Origin: AP-15 sp963772295
GTDB taxonomy: Bacteria > Pseudomonadota > Alphaproteobacteria > ATCC43930 > CGMCC-115725
NCBI GenBank assembly: GCA_963772295.1
Contig: CAVYWO010000016.1
Location: forward strand, 62,001-126,000
Reading direction: 5' to 3'
DNA length: 64,000 nucleotides
Shown in pieces: positions 56,708-64,000 of the stretch. Made by a program: the position numbers and the translations under genes. The notes under the pieces are model-generated. The model did not search any database. It was not told the origin of the DNA and saw only the letters and a list, made by a program, of their open reading frames with translations. Within the stretch, counting starts at the first letter, position 1. Each line of letters starts with the position of its first letter.

Positions 56708-57030
56708 AGGTCGATGCCTTCGCTGCGGATCGCATACATCAGCGGCATGCGCGGGTCGTTGTAAGTCGCCGCGAGGTAAGGCATCGCGCTAATCAACTCG
56801 CCGGTTTCATCGAGAATGGCGGTGCTAAGATCGGCAAGTCGATTCATCTCGGCCATGCGGTCGTCCATGTCGCGCAAGAATACCGCGATGTCGTAATCGG
56901 AATCCTCGCGCGCATCGCCGCGCGCCCGCGAGCCGAACAAGACGACGCGCTCAACCCGCTCGCCGTAGATGTCACTGACAGCGGCACGGAAGCGCTTCAA
57001 TACAGGATCGTTTTGCGGTTTCTCGCCCAT
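56704..57030 (-). CDS. MNT-type nucleotidyltransferase, partner of HEPN
   Basis: 108 residues from the ATG at 57030; the frame is open further upstream but the family start is here. The signature is VVLFGSRARGDAREDSDYDI, with the G-S-R-x-R-G and two Asp (S-D-Y-D) of minimal nucleotidyltransferases. The C-terminal helices follow (LADLSTAILDETGELISAMP). It precedes the HEPN gene with a 4-base overlap, the usual order in several MNT-HEPN systems. It is probably the antitoxin that transfers AMP to the HEPN protein. Confidence 0.85.
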   Translation of the reverse strand: MGEKPQNDPVLKRFRAAVSDIYGERVERVVLFGSRARGDAREDSDYDIAVFLRDMDDRMAEMNRLADLSTAILDETGELISAMPYLAATYNDPRMPLMYAIRSEGIDL

Positions 57031-57145
57031 GCCCGGTATTGTAGCACAGAATGGATTTAAAACAATTTCCGGCACCAGAAGTCTTGATTTGTGCAACCTG
57101 ATGCCGTTGGTTCGGGCTGATTGTTGATCCGGTGCGAAGAACGCT

Positions 57146-57565
57146 TTAGCGGTAGATGAACGCGGGCATCCAGTTCGCTGCCCGGCGCGATGATCTGGTT
57201 TCGAGAGTCTCGCCTTCAAAATCGTGAAGCACGGGATCCGATGTGAACCTTTCACGGTCGTTCAAGCAGTTCACATTGACGACTGCTCGTGTTCCAGCAG
57301 GCATTTCTGCTACCGCTGCGATAAAGACACCGCAACGTCGGCAAATCAGAAAATCACAGGTCTTGGTGCCAAAGCGATAGCTTTCCACTAGCAGCCAGTC
57401 ATCCGCCCAGACTTCAACGTTGCCATCGCGATCGGCAACCATGCGCGGGCTATGGCTACGGCAAAATGAGCAGGTGCATGCGCGGAGCGCATAATTTTCC
57501 GGCGGCGTTGGCAGCCGAAGGCGAACATGAATATTACCGCAATGGCAACCGCCCAGATGATCCAT
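57146..57565 (-). CDS. GFA/CENP-V family zinc protein
   Basis: 139 residues from the ATG at 57565; an in-frame start further upstream at 57655 adds residues without family match. Zinc ligands lie in GGCHCGNIHVRLRLP (C-x-C), ACTCSFCRSHS (C-x-C-x2-C) and LICRRCGVFIAAVAE (C-x2-C), the pattern of glutathione-dependent formaldehyde-activating-like proteins. Typical members have about 120-150 residues, so it is full length. The real reaction of most of the family is not known. It does not appear to form an operon with the HEPN/MNT pair, from which it is separated by 115 bases. Confidence 0.85.
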   Translation of the reverse strand: MDHLGGCHCGNIHVRLRLPTPPENYALRACTCSFCRSHSPRMVADRDGNVEVWADDWLLVESYRFGTKTCDFLICRRCGVFIAAVAEMPAGTRAVVNVNCLNDRERFTSDPVLHDFEGETLETRSSRRAANWMPAFIYR

Positions 57566-57900
57566 GCTGCTGAATATCACCAGCGGCGGTGACGGTGTCA
57601 ACGCTCTCTCGAAACTGCTACGGTGACCCGTCGCGCAACGCAAGGGAAGTGACACGAATTTAACCTAACCGTGAGCGCGCTGTAAGTAAGATGAGGGCCT
57701 GCGTCGCGTGAAACCTCGGCATACAGGGGTGCGGCGGTCGGCGTCCGTGCCAGGTCCGGCGCGGCGGCAGGCGCCGGTATTGCTGCAGCCGGGTGCAGCG
57801 CAATCCGGGCAGGCCGTACGTCTCGCAGAGGTGCTCCCGGGCGCGAAACTCCGCCTCGGAGATCCAACAGGGTGCGGAAAATAGGGATCTCGCCGCTTGC

Positions 57901-57946
57901 CCATCCTTCGAGACGCGGCCGAAAACGGCCGCGCCTCAGGATGAGG
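57901..57946. repeat. REP-like palindrome 1
   Basis: Arms ccatccttcgagacgcggcc and ggccgcgcctcaggatgagg form a near-perfect hairpin around gaaaac. This type of palindrome, CATCCTTCGAGACGC ... CCTCAGGATG, is common and dispersed in Bradyrhizobium- and Rhodopseudomonas-like genomes, from general knowledge. Confidence 0.8.
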
Positions 57947-57965
57947 CCAAGTTTTGCAAACACTT

Positions 57966-58048
57966 ACCTCACCCTGAGGAAGCCGCCCCCGGGTCCGCGC
58001 TTCGCGCGGCCCGAGGATAAACTCCGCGGCTGTCTCGAAGGGTGCTCA
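57966..58048. repeat. REP-like palindrome 2, longer form
   Basis: Arms caccctgaggaagccgc and gcggctgtctcgaagggtg bracket about 45 bases that hold a second stem (gtccgcgcttcgcgcggcc). It belongs to the same repeat class as the palindrome at 57901 and faces it across 20 bases. Its right edge lies next to the CtrA-like remnant. Confidence 0.7.
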
Positions 58049-58250
58049 CACGGCAAGCGCGAGTTTTTCTGCACCCTGCTGATGGCGGCGGCCGATCTCT
58101 TCACGAGTAATTTCGCCGGCCGCGACGGCGGTGCCTGCTGCCGCTTTGCGGCGGATCGTCAATTGTCCTACGCGTTCCGCTAAGGGCCCGGGATCGGCCG
58201 GGTCCCGGAGAACGTAACCGCGCCCCCACACGGTCTCGAGGTAATGTTGC
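58046..58250 (-). pseudogene. CtrA-type response regulator, C-terminal fragment
   Basis: On the - strand the frame reads ATGGQHYLETVWGRGYVLRD from about 58250 and runs to a TGA at 58046. ATGG-x-x-Y-x-ETVWGRGYVLRDP is the C-terminal winged helix and wing of CtrA, the alphaproteobacterial cell-cycle regulator. The receiver domain and the first part of the DNA-binding domain are missing; a stop codon lies two codons before this segment. After DPADPGPL the tail (TIRRKAAAGTAVAAGEITRE) is not typical of CtrA. It is a remnant, since a functional ctrA must be elsewhere. Confidence 0.6.
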
Positions 58251-58453
58251 CCTCCGGTTGCCTCGGGCTAAGCTCGATGGCGTCGAGCCGCGGCTTGATT
58301 TGCGTCGCGACCCAAGGCGCCGCGAAAAGGCTGCAACCGGCGACGGCGACCATCCGTCGGGCGACCGGTAGGGAAGCGGCCCCTGTCGATCCGCAGCCCG
58401 GGGGTTGCGCCGGATCAAAGCGATGCGATCCCGTCGCGGTATCCCGATATTGG

Positions 58454-59581
58454 ATGGTGCAGCCGATGACGAGAAACACGCCACTCGACAACCCTGCCGC
58501 GGAGGCGGCCGGTGCCGGCGCGACCCGCGCCGAGATCGGCGGGGTGCCGGCGGTTGCCAAGCTGCCGGCGGTGGCGCCGCCGCAACCCCGGCGGCAGAGG
58601 AAACGCCGGCTCAAGCGCAGCTGGTTGCTGTTGCTCTTGCTGCCTGCCGCGATCTTCGTCGGTTATCGCTGGTTCTATCCGGCACCGGCATTGCCGGCCG
58701 GCATCGCCTTTGGCAATGGCCGGCTGGAGGCCGACGAAATCGACATCGACAGCAAGTTCGCCGGACGGATTGCCAAGCTGTTCGTCGACGAGGGCGACAT
58801 GGTGACGGCAGGGCGGGTGGTCGCCGCCATGGACACGCGCGATCTTGCGGCTTCGCTGAGGAAATCCGAGGCGCTGGTCGACCAGGCGCAGCACGCGCTC
58901 GACGAGGCCAGGGCGAACCTGGCGCAACAAGAGACCCAGGTGGTCTTTGCCAAGCAGGAACTCGACCGCACCGACGCACTGGTGCCGAAGGGCTTCGCCA
59001 CCGTCGAACAGCGCGATCAGCGGCGCCAGCAACTGGCCGCGGCGAAAGCCGCGCAGGATGCCGCGATGCAGAGGGTGCACGGGGCGGAATACGCCGTCGA
59101 CGCCGCCACCCATGACGTCGAGCTCTACCGGGTCGACATCCTCGACAACACGCTCGTGGCGCCGCGCCAGGGCCGCATCGAATACCGCGTCGCGAATGTC
59201 GGCGAAGTGCTGCCCGCCGGCGGCAAGGTCTTCACCATGCTCGACACCGCGTATGTCTACATGGACACCTATCTGCCAACCGCGGATTCGGGCCGGATCA
59301 GGCTCGGCTCCGACGCCCGCATCGTGCTCGATGCCTACCCGGAACACGTCATTCCGGCCAAGGTCGTGTACATCGCCAGCCAGGCGCAATTCACGCCCAA
59401 GACGGTCGAAACCAAGGACGAGCGCGACAAGCTGATGTTTCGGGTTCGGGTCCGCATCGATCCCGACCGGCTGCACGGCCGCGCCGAGATTGTCAGGAGC
59501 GGGCTGCCGGGCGTGGCCTATGTGCGCACCGCGCCAAACGCGGCGTGGCCGCCCCAGCTGCAGCCGAGCCCGCCGCCGTGA
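58454..59581 (+). CDS. HlyD-family periplasmic adaptor of an ABC exporter
   Basis: 375 residues from the ATG at 58454; a second ATG at 58466 is possible. A proline- and arginine-rich cytoplasmic tail precedes one membrane helix (SWLLLLLLPAAIFVGYRWFY). GRLEADEIDIDSKFAGRIAK and VDEGDMVTAGRVVAAMDTRD are the lipoyl/barrel-sandwich domain. A long coiled coil (about 110-190) follows, then DNTLVAPRQGRIEYRVANVG and YVYMDTYLPTADSGRIRLGS. This architecture matches YbhG/YhiI-type adaptors. The GTG start of the ATPase gene overlaps its stop by 4 bases (GTGA), so HlyD, ATPase and permease form an operon. Confidence 0.85.
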   Translation: MVQPMTRNTPLDNPAAEAAGAGATRAEIGGVPAVAKLPAVAPPQPRRQRKRRLKRSWLLLLLLPAAIFVGYRWFYPAPALPAGIAFGNGRLEADEIDIDSKFAGRIAKLFVDEGDMVTAGRVVAAMDTRDLAASLRKSEALVDQAQHALDEARANLAQQETQVVFAKQELDRTDALVPKGFATVEQRDQRRQQLAAAKAAQDAAMQRVHGAEYAVDAATHDVELYRVDILDNTLVAPRQGRIEYRVANVGEVLPAGGKVFTMLDTAYVYMDTYLPTADSGRIRLGSDARIVLDAYPEHVIPAKVVYIASQAQFTPKTVETKDERDKLMFRVRVRIDPDRLHGRAEIVRSGLPGVAYVRTAPNAAWPPQLQPSPPP

Positions 59582-59861
59582 TCGGCAACGGCGGGCCGAT
59601 CGCGCGGCTTTTCCGGGTCACCCAGCGCTACCGCAAGGCGACGGCACTCGACAATGTGACTTTGACGCTGCCGGCCGGTCGGCTGGTGGGGCTGATCGGG
59701 CCGGATGGGGTCGGCAAATCATCGTTGCTCGCGATTCTGGCCGGCGCCCGCCGGATCCAGTCGGGGCAGGTCCGGGTCCTCGACGGCGACATGGCCGATG
59801 CGGCCCACCGCGCCGCCGTCTGTCCGCGCATCGCCTATATGCCGCAGGGCAGCCAGCGAGA
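59578..59861 (+). pseudogene. RbbA-like ABC protein, segment 1 (N-terminal ATPase 1), cut by inversion
   Basis: The GTG at 59578 overlaps the HlyD stop. The frame reads RVTQRYRKATALDNVTLTLP and LVGLIGPDGVGKSSLLAILA (Walker A), RVLDGDMADAAHRAAVCPRI and AYMPQG, the Q-loop. At about 59861 family similarity stops on this strand and continues on the opposite strand in the next segment. Joined to 59862-60825 (inverted) and 60826-62327 it would make a continuous protein of roughly 915 residues, the length of RbbA-type proteins with two ATPase domains and an ABC-2 membrane domain. Confidence 0.8.
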
Positions 59862-60825
59862 GCCGCTGGCGGATCCCGAGCGGCAGCGCCTCGGCGTACT
59901 GGTCGAGGTGCTCGGCGAGGCCAAAGCGATCGACCAGTTCGGCGATGCGCCGCTTCGCCTTGGGTTCCGGCAGGTGAAACAGATGGGCGTGAAGATCGAG
60001 GTTCTGCCGGATGGTCAGTTCGCCATACAGCGAAAACGACTGCGACATGAAGCCGACGCGGCTGCGGGCCTGCGGATCGCGGGCATCGAGCGGGCGGCCG
60101 AACAGCAGCGCCTCGCCGTCGCTGGCCGGCAAAAGACCGGTCAGCATCTTCATCGTCGTCGTCTTGCCGCAGCCGTTCGAGCCGACAAAACCGAAGATTT
60201 CGCCGCGTTCGATCGTGAAACTGACATGGTCGACGGCGGTGAAGCCGCCGAACCGGCGGGTCAGGCCGCGGGCGGCGATGACCGGTTCGGCATCGACCAG
60301 CCGCCGCGGCGGGATCGTCAGCGCTCGATGCCCGGCGCGCTGCCGCTCCGGCAGCAGCGCGATGAAGGCCTTCTCGATCGTATTCTCGCCGGTTTGGCGC
60401 TTCAGCTCGGCCGGCGATGCGGCCGCCGCCACCCGGCCGTCGGTCATCGCAACCAGCCAGTCGAAACGCTCGGCCTCTTCCATATACGCCGTGGCAACGA
60501 CGACGCTCATACCGCTGCGGCGCGAGCGGATGCGCTCGATCAAGTCCCAGAACTGGCGGCGCGACAGCGGATCGACCCCGGTCGTCGGCTCGTCGAGGAT
60601 CAGCAAATCCGGGTCGTGAATGAGCGAACAGCACAGCCCGAGCTTCTGGCGCATGCCGCCCGACAAGTTTTTTGCCGGGCGGCCGGCAAAGGGTGCTAGC
60701 CCGGTGGCCTCGAGCAGATCGGCGATCCGCCACCGCCGCTCCGCCGCCGACTGCCCGAAGAGGCGTCCAAAGTATTCGATGTTCTCGCGGATGCTCAGAT
60801 CGGGATAAAGGTTCCTGCCGAAACG
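59862..60825 (-). pseudogene. RbbA-like ABC protein, segment 2, inverted
   Basis: On the - strand, read from 60825: FGRNLYPDLSIRENIEYFGR, NLSGGMRQKLGLCCSLIHDP (signature of ATPase 1), LLILDEPTTGVDPLSRRQFW, then ATPase 2 with IFGFVGSNGCGKTTTMKMLT (Walker A), VGFMSQSFSLYGELTIRQNL and ALPLGIRQRLSLA at 59862. These are exactly the parts missing between segments 1 and 3, in the right order but on the wrong strand. The inverted frame has no stop over 960 bases. Only a short microhomology (GCAGG at the left end, CCTGC at the right) is visible at the breakpoints. Confidence 0.8.
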
Positions 60826-62327
60826 CGATCGTGCACGAACCCGAAATGCTGATCCTCGACGAGCCGACCTCCGGCGTCGATCCGCTGGCGCGCGACCGGT
60901 TCTGGGAATTGTTGATCGATCTGTCGCGCAAGGAAGGCGTCACGATTTTCGTATCGACCCACTTCATGAACGAAGCGGAGCGTTGCGACCGGATTTCGCT
61001 GATGGATTCCGGCCGGGTACTGGCGACCGACACGCCGGCGGGGCTGGTCGGGACGTGCGGCGCCCATTCGCTCGAGGACGCCTTCATCAGCTATCTCGCG
61101 CGGGCCTCGGGCGGGCGCGTTGCCGCGGACGGCGCCGAGCCGCCGGCGCACCCGCACCGACAATCGGCAGCCTCGCCGGTGGCGGGGCGGCCGAGGACCG
61201 GGTCGACCGTGAGCTGGCGGCGCCTTTTTGCCTGCACGATCCGCGAGACTTTGGAGCTGTTGCGCGACCCGATCAGGATCGGGTTTGCCGTTTTCGGCAC
61301 GACGTTTCTGATGCTGGTTTTCGGCTTTGGCATCTCGACCGACGTCAATTCTCTGACCTTCGCCATTCTCGACCGCGACCGCAGCCACGAGAGCCGCGCC
61401 TATCTCGAAGAGCTGCGCGGCTCCTCCTACTTTGTCGAACGCCCGACACTCACCGATTACGCGGATCTAGAAAAACGGCTCGCGGCGGGGGAGATCGACG
61501 CCGGCATCGAGATCCCGCCCGGCTTTGGCCGCGACATCGCCCGCGGCCGACCCGTCGCGGTCGCCGCCTGGATCGACGGGGCCAGACCGTTCATCGCGCA
61601 GACGATCCGCGGCTATCTCGAGGGCATGCATCAGCTTTATCTGTCCGACCCGATCGTGACCCGCCGGCCGCTGCCGCCGCCGGCCGCGGACCTCGAGGTG
61701 CGGTTCAAATACAATCAGAACTTCGACAGCGTCTACGCGATGGTGCCGGCGCAACTGGCAATGGAGCTGGCGCTGTTCCCGGCGATCCTGATGGCCCTTG
61801 CCGTTGTCCGGGAAAAGGAACTCGGTTCGATCACCAACTTTTATGTAACTCCGGTTACCCGTATCGAATTTCTGCTGGGCAAGCAGCTGCCCTATGTCGG
61901 GTTGGCGATGGTGAATTTCGCGCTGATGTTCACATTGGCGCTCGTGGTTTTTCGGGTTCCGCTCAAGGGGAGCTTTGCCACGCTGCTGTTCGCTACGGTG
62001 ATCTACGTCACCGTGACGACGGCTTACGGCATGATGGTCTCGGCCTTTGCCCGCACCCAGATCGCCGCCCTCTTCGGCACCGCCATTCTGACGGTTCTGC
62101 CGGCAACGATGTTTGCCGGGATGATGGTCCCGGTGTCCTCGCTTTCGGGCGCGGCGCGGATCATGGGTCGCCTGTTCCCGATGACCTACTACCTGCCGGT
62201 CAGCGTCGGCACCTTCACCAAAGGCCTCGGCTTTCCCGACCTCGGGCCAAACCTCGCCGCGCTCGCTTGCTTCATTCCGGTTCTCACACTGGTCAACGTA
62301 TTGTTGCTGCGGCCGCAGCAACGCTAG
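60826..62327 (+). pseudogene. RbbA-like ABC protein, segment 3 (end of ATPase 2 plus ABC-2 membrane domain)
   Basis: From NAIVHEPEMLILDEPTSGVD (Walker B of ATPase 2) and VTIFVSTHFMNEAERCDRIS (H-loop) the frame runs through HSLEDAFISYLARASGG into the membrane part. That part has IGFAVFGTTFLMLVFGFGIS, a large periplasmic loop with VERPTLTDYADLEKRLAAGE, and five more helices (for example LALFPAILMALAVVREKELG and SITNFYVTPVTRIEFLLGKQ), ending LVNVLLLRPQQR at a TAG. This is the ABC-2 type transporter domain. By itself the segment has no start codon or signal of its own near 60826. Confidence 0.8.
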
Positions 62328-62337
62328 GCCGAAGCCG

Positions 62338-63453
62338 GTGCGTATCCTCGCCAACATCTTCTGGCTCGGCACCAAGGAATTGCGCGCCTTTATGCGCGAT
62401 TTCGTGCTGCTTGGCCTCGTTGTCTACGCGTTCTCGCTGGCGATCGTGGCGCAGGCGCAAAGCAGTTCGCAGGAAGTGCATAACGCGTCGGTGGCGATCG
62501 TCGACGAGGACCATTCGGAAGTCTCGAGGCGCATCGCGCGCGCCTTCCTGCCGCCCTACTTCCAGACGCCGCAACCGATCGCCGAAGCCGACATCGTCCC
62601 GGCGATGAACAGCGGGCGGTTCACGTTCGTGCTCGACATCCCGCCGCACTTCGAGCGCGACCTCAAGGCTCGGCGTCAGCCCAAGATCCAGCTCAATGTC
62701 GATGCGACGGCAATGGTGCAGGCCGGACTCGGCGCCGACTATGCGCAGCAGATCATCATGACCGAGATCGACGATTTCCTGTCGCGGGCGGGGGGCACCG
62801 GTGCGCCGCCGGTCGATCTCGTACTGCGCATCGCCTTCAACCCCAATGTCGAATTGGGCTGGTTCACCGCCATCATGGGGATCATCAACAGCGTCACCAT
62901 GCTGGCCATCGTTCTCGCCGGAGCAGCGCTCGTCCGCGAGCGCGAGCATGGCACGATGGATCATCTCTTGGTAATGCCATTGACGCCGTTCGAGATCGCG
63001 ATGGCCAAGATCTGGGCCAACGGGCTGGTCATCGTCGTCGCGGTGGCGCTATCGCTTTATTTTGTCGTGCGCGCGCTGATGCACATTCCAATCGCCGGAT
63101 CGATACCGCTGTTCCTGGTCGGGGTCGCGATCTATCTGTTTTTCGCGACCGCCGTCGGCCTCCTGCTCGGCACCATCGCGCGGTCGATGCCGCAGCTCGG
63201 CCTCCTCTATCTCTTGGTTTATCTGCCGCTGGCGATGCTGTCGGGCAGCAACACGCCGCTCGAAAGCATGCCGCCATGGCTTGCGACAATCGCGCAAGTT
63301 TCGCCGACCGTGCATTTCGTGTCGTTTGCGCAGGCGATCCTCTACCGCGGCGCCGGGATCTCGGTGGTCTGGCGGCAATTCGTGTTGACCGCCGCGATCG
63401 GCGCCTTCGTCCTGGTGCTGGTGCTGGTTCGGTTCCGCAAGGTCGCGGCGTGA
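62338..63453 (+). CDS. ABC-2 type permease (YhhJ/YbhR-like)
   Basis: 371 residues from the GTG at 62338, 10 bases after the RbbA-like segment. One N-terminal helix (DFVLLGLVVYAFSLAIVAQA) precedes a periplasmic domain of about 130 residues (VAIVDEDHSEVSRRIARAFL, RFTFVLDIPPHFERDLKARR). Five helices follow, including LGWFTAIMGIINSVTMLAIV, FEIAMAKIWANGLVIVVAVA and LGLLYLLVYLPLAMLSGSNT. It is the second membrane subunit of an HlyD-ATPase-permease exporter, whose substrates in this family are drugs, lipids or unknown compounds. The gene is intact but its ATPase partner is broken by an inversion. Confidence 0.85.
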   Translation: MRILANIFWLGTKELRAFMRDFVLLGLVVYAFSLAIVAQAQSSSQEVHNASVAIVDEDHSEVSRRIARAFLPPYFQTPQPIAEADIVPAMNSGRFTFVLDIPPHFERDLKARRQPKIQLNVDATAMVQAGLGADYAQQIIMTEIDDFLSRAGGTGAPPVDLVLRIAFNPNVELGWFTAIMGIINSVTMLAIVLAGAALVREREHGTMDHLLVMPLTPFEIAMAKIWANGLVIVVAVALSLYFVVRALMHIPIAGSIPLFLVGVAIYLFFATAVGLLLGTIARSMPQLGLLYLLVYLPLAMLSGSNTPLESMPPWLATIAQVSPTVHFVSFAQAILYRGAGISVVWRQFVLTAAIGAFVLVLVLVRFRKVAA

Positions 63454-64000
63454 TGTCCGTTCGCAATCTCGACAAGCTGTTCAATCCGGGATCGGTGGCG
63501 CTGATCGGCGCCGGCACGGGGCTCGGCTCGGTCGGCGCGGTGGTGGCGCGCAACCTGCGCCGCGCCGGTTTCGCCGGCGAGCTGATGCTGGTCGATCCGC
63601 AGCGGTCGACGCTTGACGGACTTGCCGTCCATCCGAGCATTGCCAGCCTGCCGCGAGCGCCGGAGCTCGCGGTCATTGTCGCCCCTCCCGAAACGGTGCC
63701 GGCGCTGATCGCCGAGCTTGGCGAGCGTGGAACGCGCGCAGCGATCATCATTACCGCCGGTTTCGCCGAGCTGGGGGAGCAAGGCCGCTTGCTGCGGCAG
63801 GCGACGCTCGGCGCCGCACAGCCGCATCTGATGCGCATTGTCGGGCCGAACTGCATCGGCATCATGGTGCCGCGGCTTGGGCTCGATGCGAGCCTTTCAC
63901 ACTTGGCGGCCCCGGCCGGAGATATCGCCTTCCTCAGCCAGTCGGGCGCGTTGATCACGGCGATGCTCGATTGGGCGGTGCCGCGCGGCATCGGCTTTTC
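63453..64000 (+). CDS. ADP-forming acyl-CoA synthetase-like protein (3' partial)
   Basis: The ATG at 63453 overlaps the permease stop (TGATG). The visible 182 residues start with LDKLFNPGSVALIGAGTGLG, a CoA-binding Rossmann domain. LAVIVAPPETVPALIAELGE, AAIIITAGFAELGEQGRLLR and IVGPNCIGIMVPRLGLDASL then begin the succinyl-CoA-synthetase-like domain, and IAFLSQSGALITAMLDWAV follows. The pattern G-P-N-C-x-G and S-Q-S-G-A is shared by acetate-CoA ligases (ADP-forming) and by Pat/PatZ-type lysine acetyltransferases that add a GNAT domain. The end lies outside the window, so the two cannot be told apart. Operon position suggests translational coupling to the exporter. Confidence 0.8.
   Translation, partial: MSVRNLDKLFNPGSVALIGAGTGLGSVGAVVARNLRRAGFAGELMLVDPQRSTLDGLAVHPSIASLPRAPELAVIVAPPETVPALIAELGERGTRAAIIITAGFAELGEQGRLLRQATLGAAQPHLMRIVGPNCIGIMVPRLGLDASLSHLAAPAGDIAFLSQSGALITAMLDWAVPRGIGF

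Overview
The window looks like alphaproteobacterial DNA, most plausibly from the Hyphomicrobiales or a neighbouring order. The reasons are high GC coding sequence, a C-terminal remnant of a CtrA-type regulator (58046-58250), palindromic REP-like repeats of the kind common in Bradyrhizobium and Rhodopseudomonas relatives, and families such as the ATPase/TPR cyclase-type protein at the left edge. The organism call is an inference. I saw no rRNA, tRNA or CRISPR array.

Most of the window (about 2-46 kb) reads as an accessory surface-glycan locus. It holds many glycosyltransferases: GT61, a PLOD-like enzyme, a GT2-GT4 fusion with GWAWDP repeats, GT2 paralogues, and a TPR protein with two GT-B domains. 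It also holds SAM methyltransferases, a pyruvyl transferase, an asparagine-synthase-like protein, radical SAM and sulfotransferase remnants, and secreted polysaccharide-active proteins (right-handed beta-helix, alginate-lyase-like, TIM-barrel-like, GH15). In its centre two blocks meet tail to tail: TPR/alpha-beta-hydrolase, methyltransferase and pyruvyl transferase on the + strand (25.1-28.8 kb), and fatty acyl-AMP ligase, cytochrome P450, acyl carrier protein and GT2 on the - strand (32.9-28.8 kb). The second block is a compact acyl-activation and tailoring operon. It suggests a modified acyl group is built on the ACP and passed to a glycan or lipid.

The right part holds remnants of an oligopeptide ABC transporter split by about 7.5 kb. 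That insert carries a beta-helix protein and a - strand copper operon (Tat-exported beta-propeller, CopC, CopD-cytochrome c-redoxin fusion, CusF-like, cupredoxin). Then come a broken alpha/beta hydrolase, a HEPN/MNT pair, a GFA-type enzyme, palindromic repeats, an HlyD-RbbA-YhhJ-type ABC export operon whose ATPase gene carries an internal inversion, and the start of an ADP-forming acyl-CoA synthetase-like gene.

A striking property of the whole window is gene damage. About twenty genes are truncated, frameshifted, interrupted by stops, or inverted, and remnants of IS5, IS66 and IS701 elements and a MITE are scattered through it. Truncations and partial deletions show real decay. Some single-base shifts fall in homopolymers or are the only lesion in an otherwise good gene, so they may be sequencing errors.
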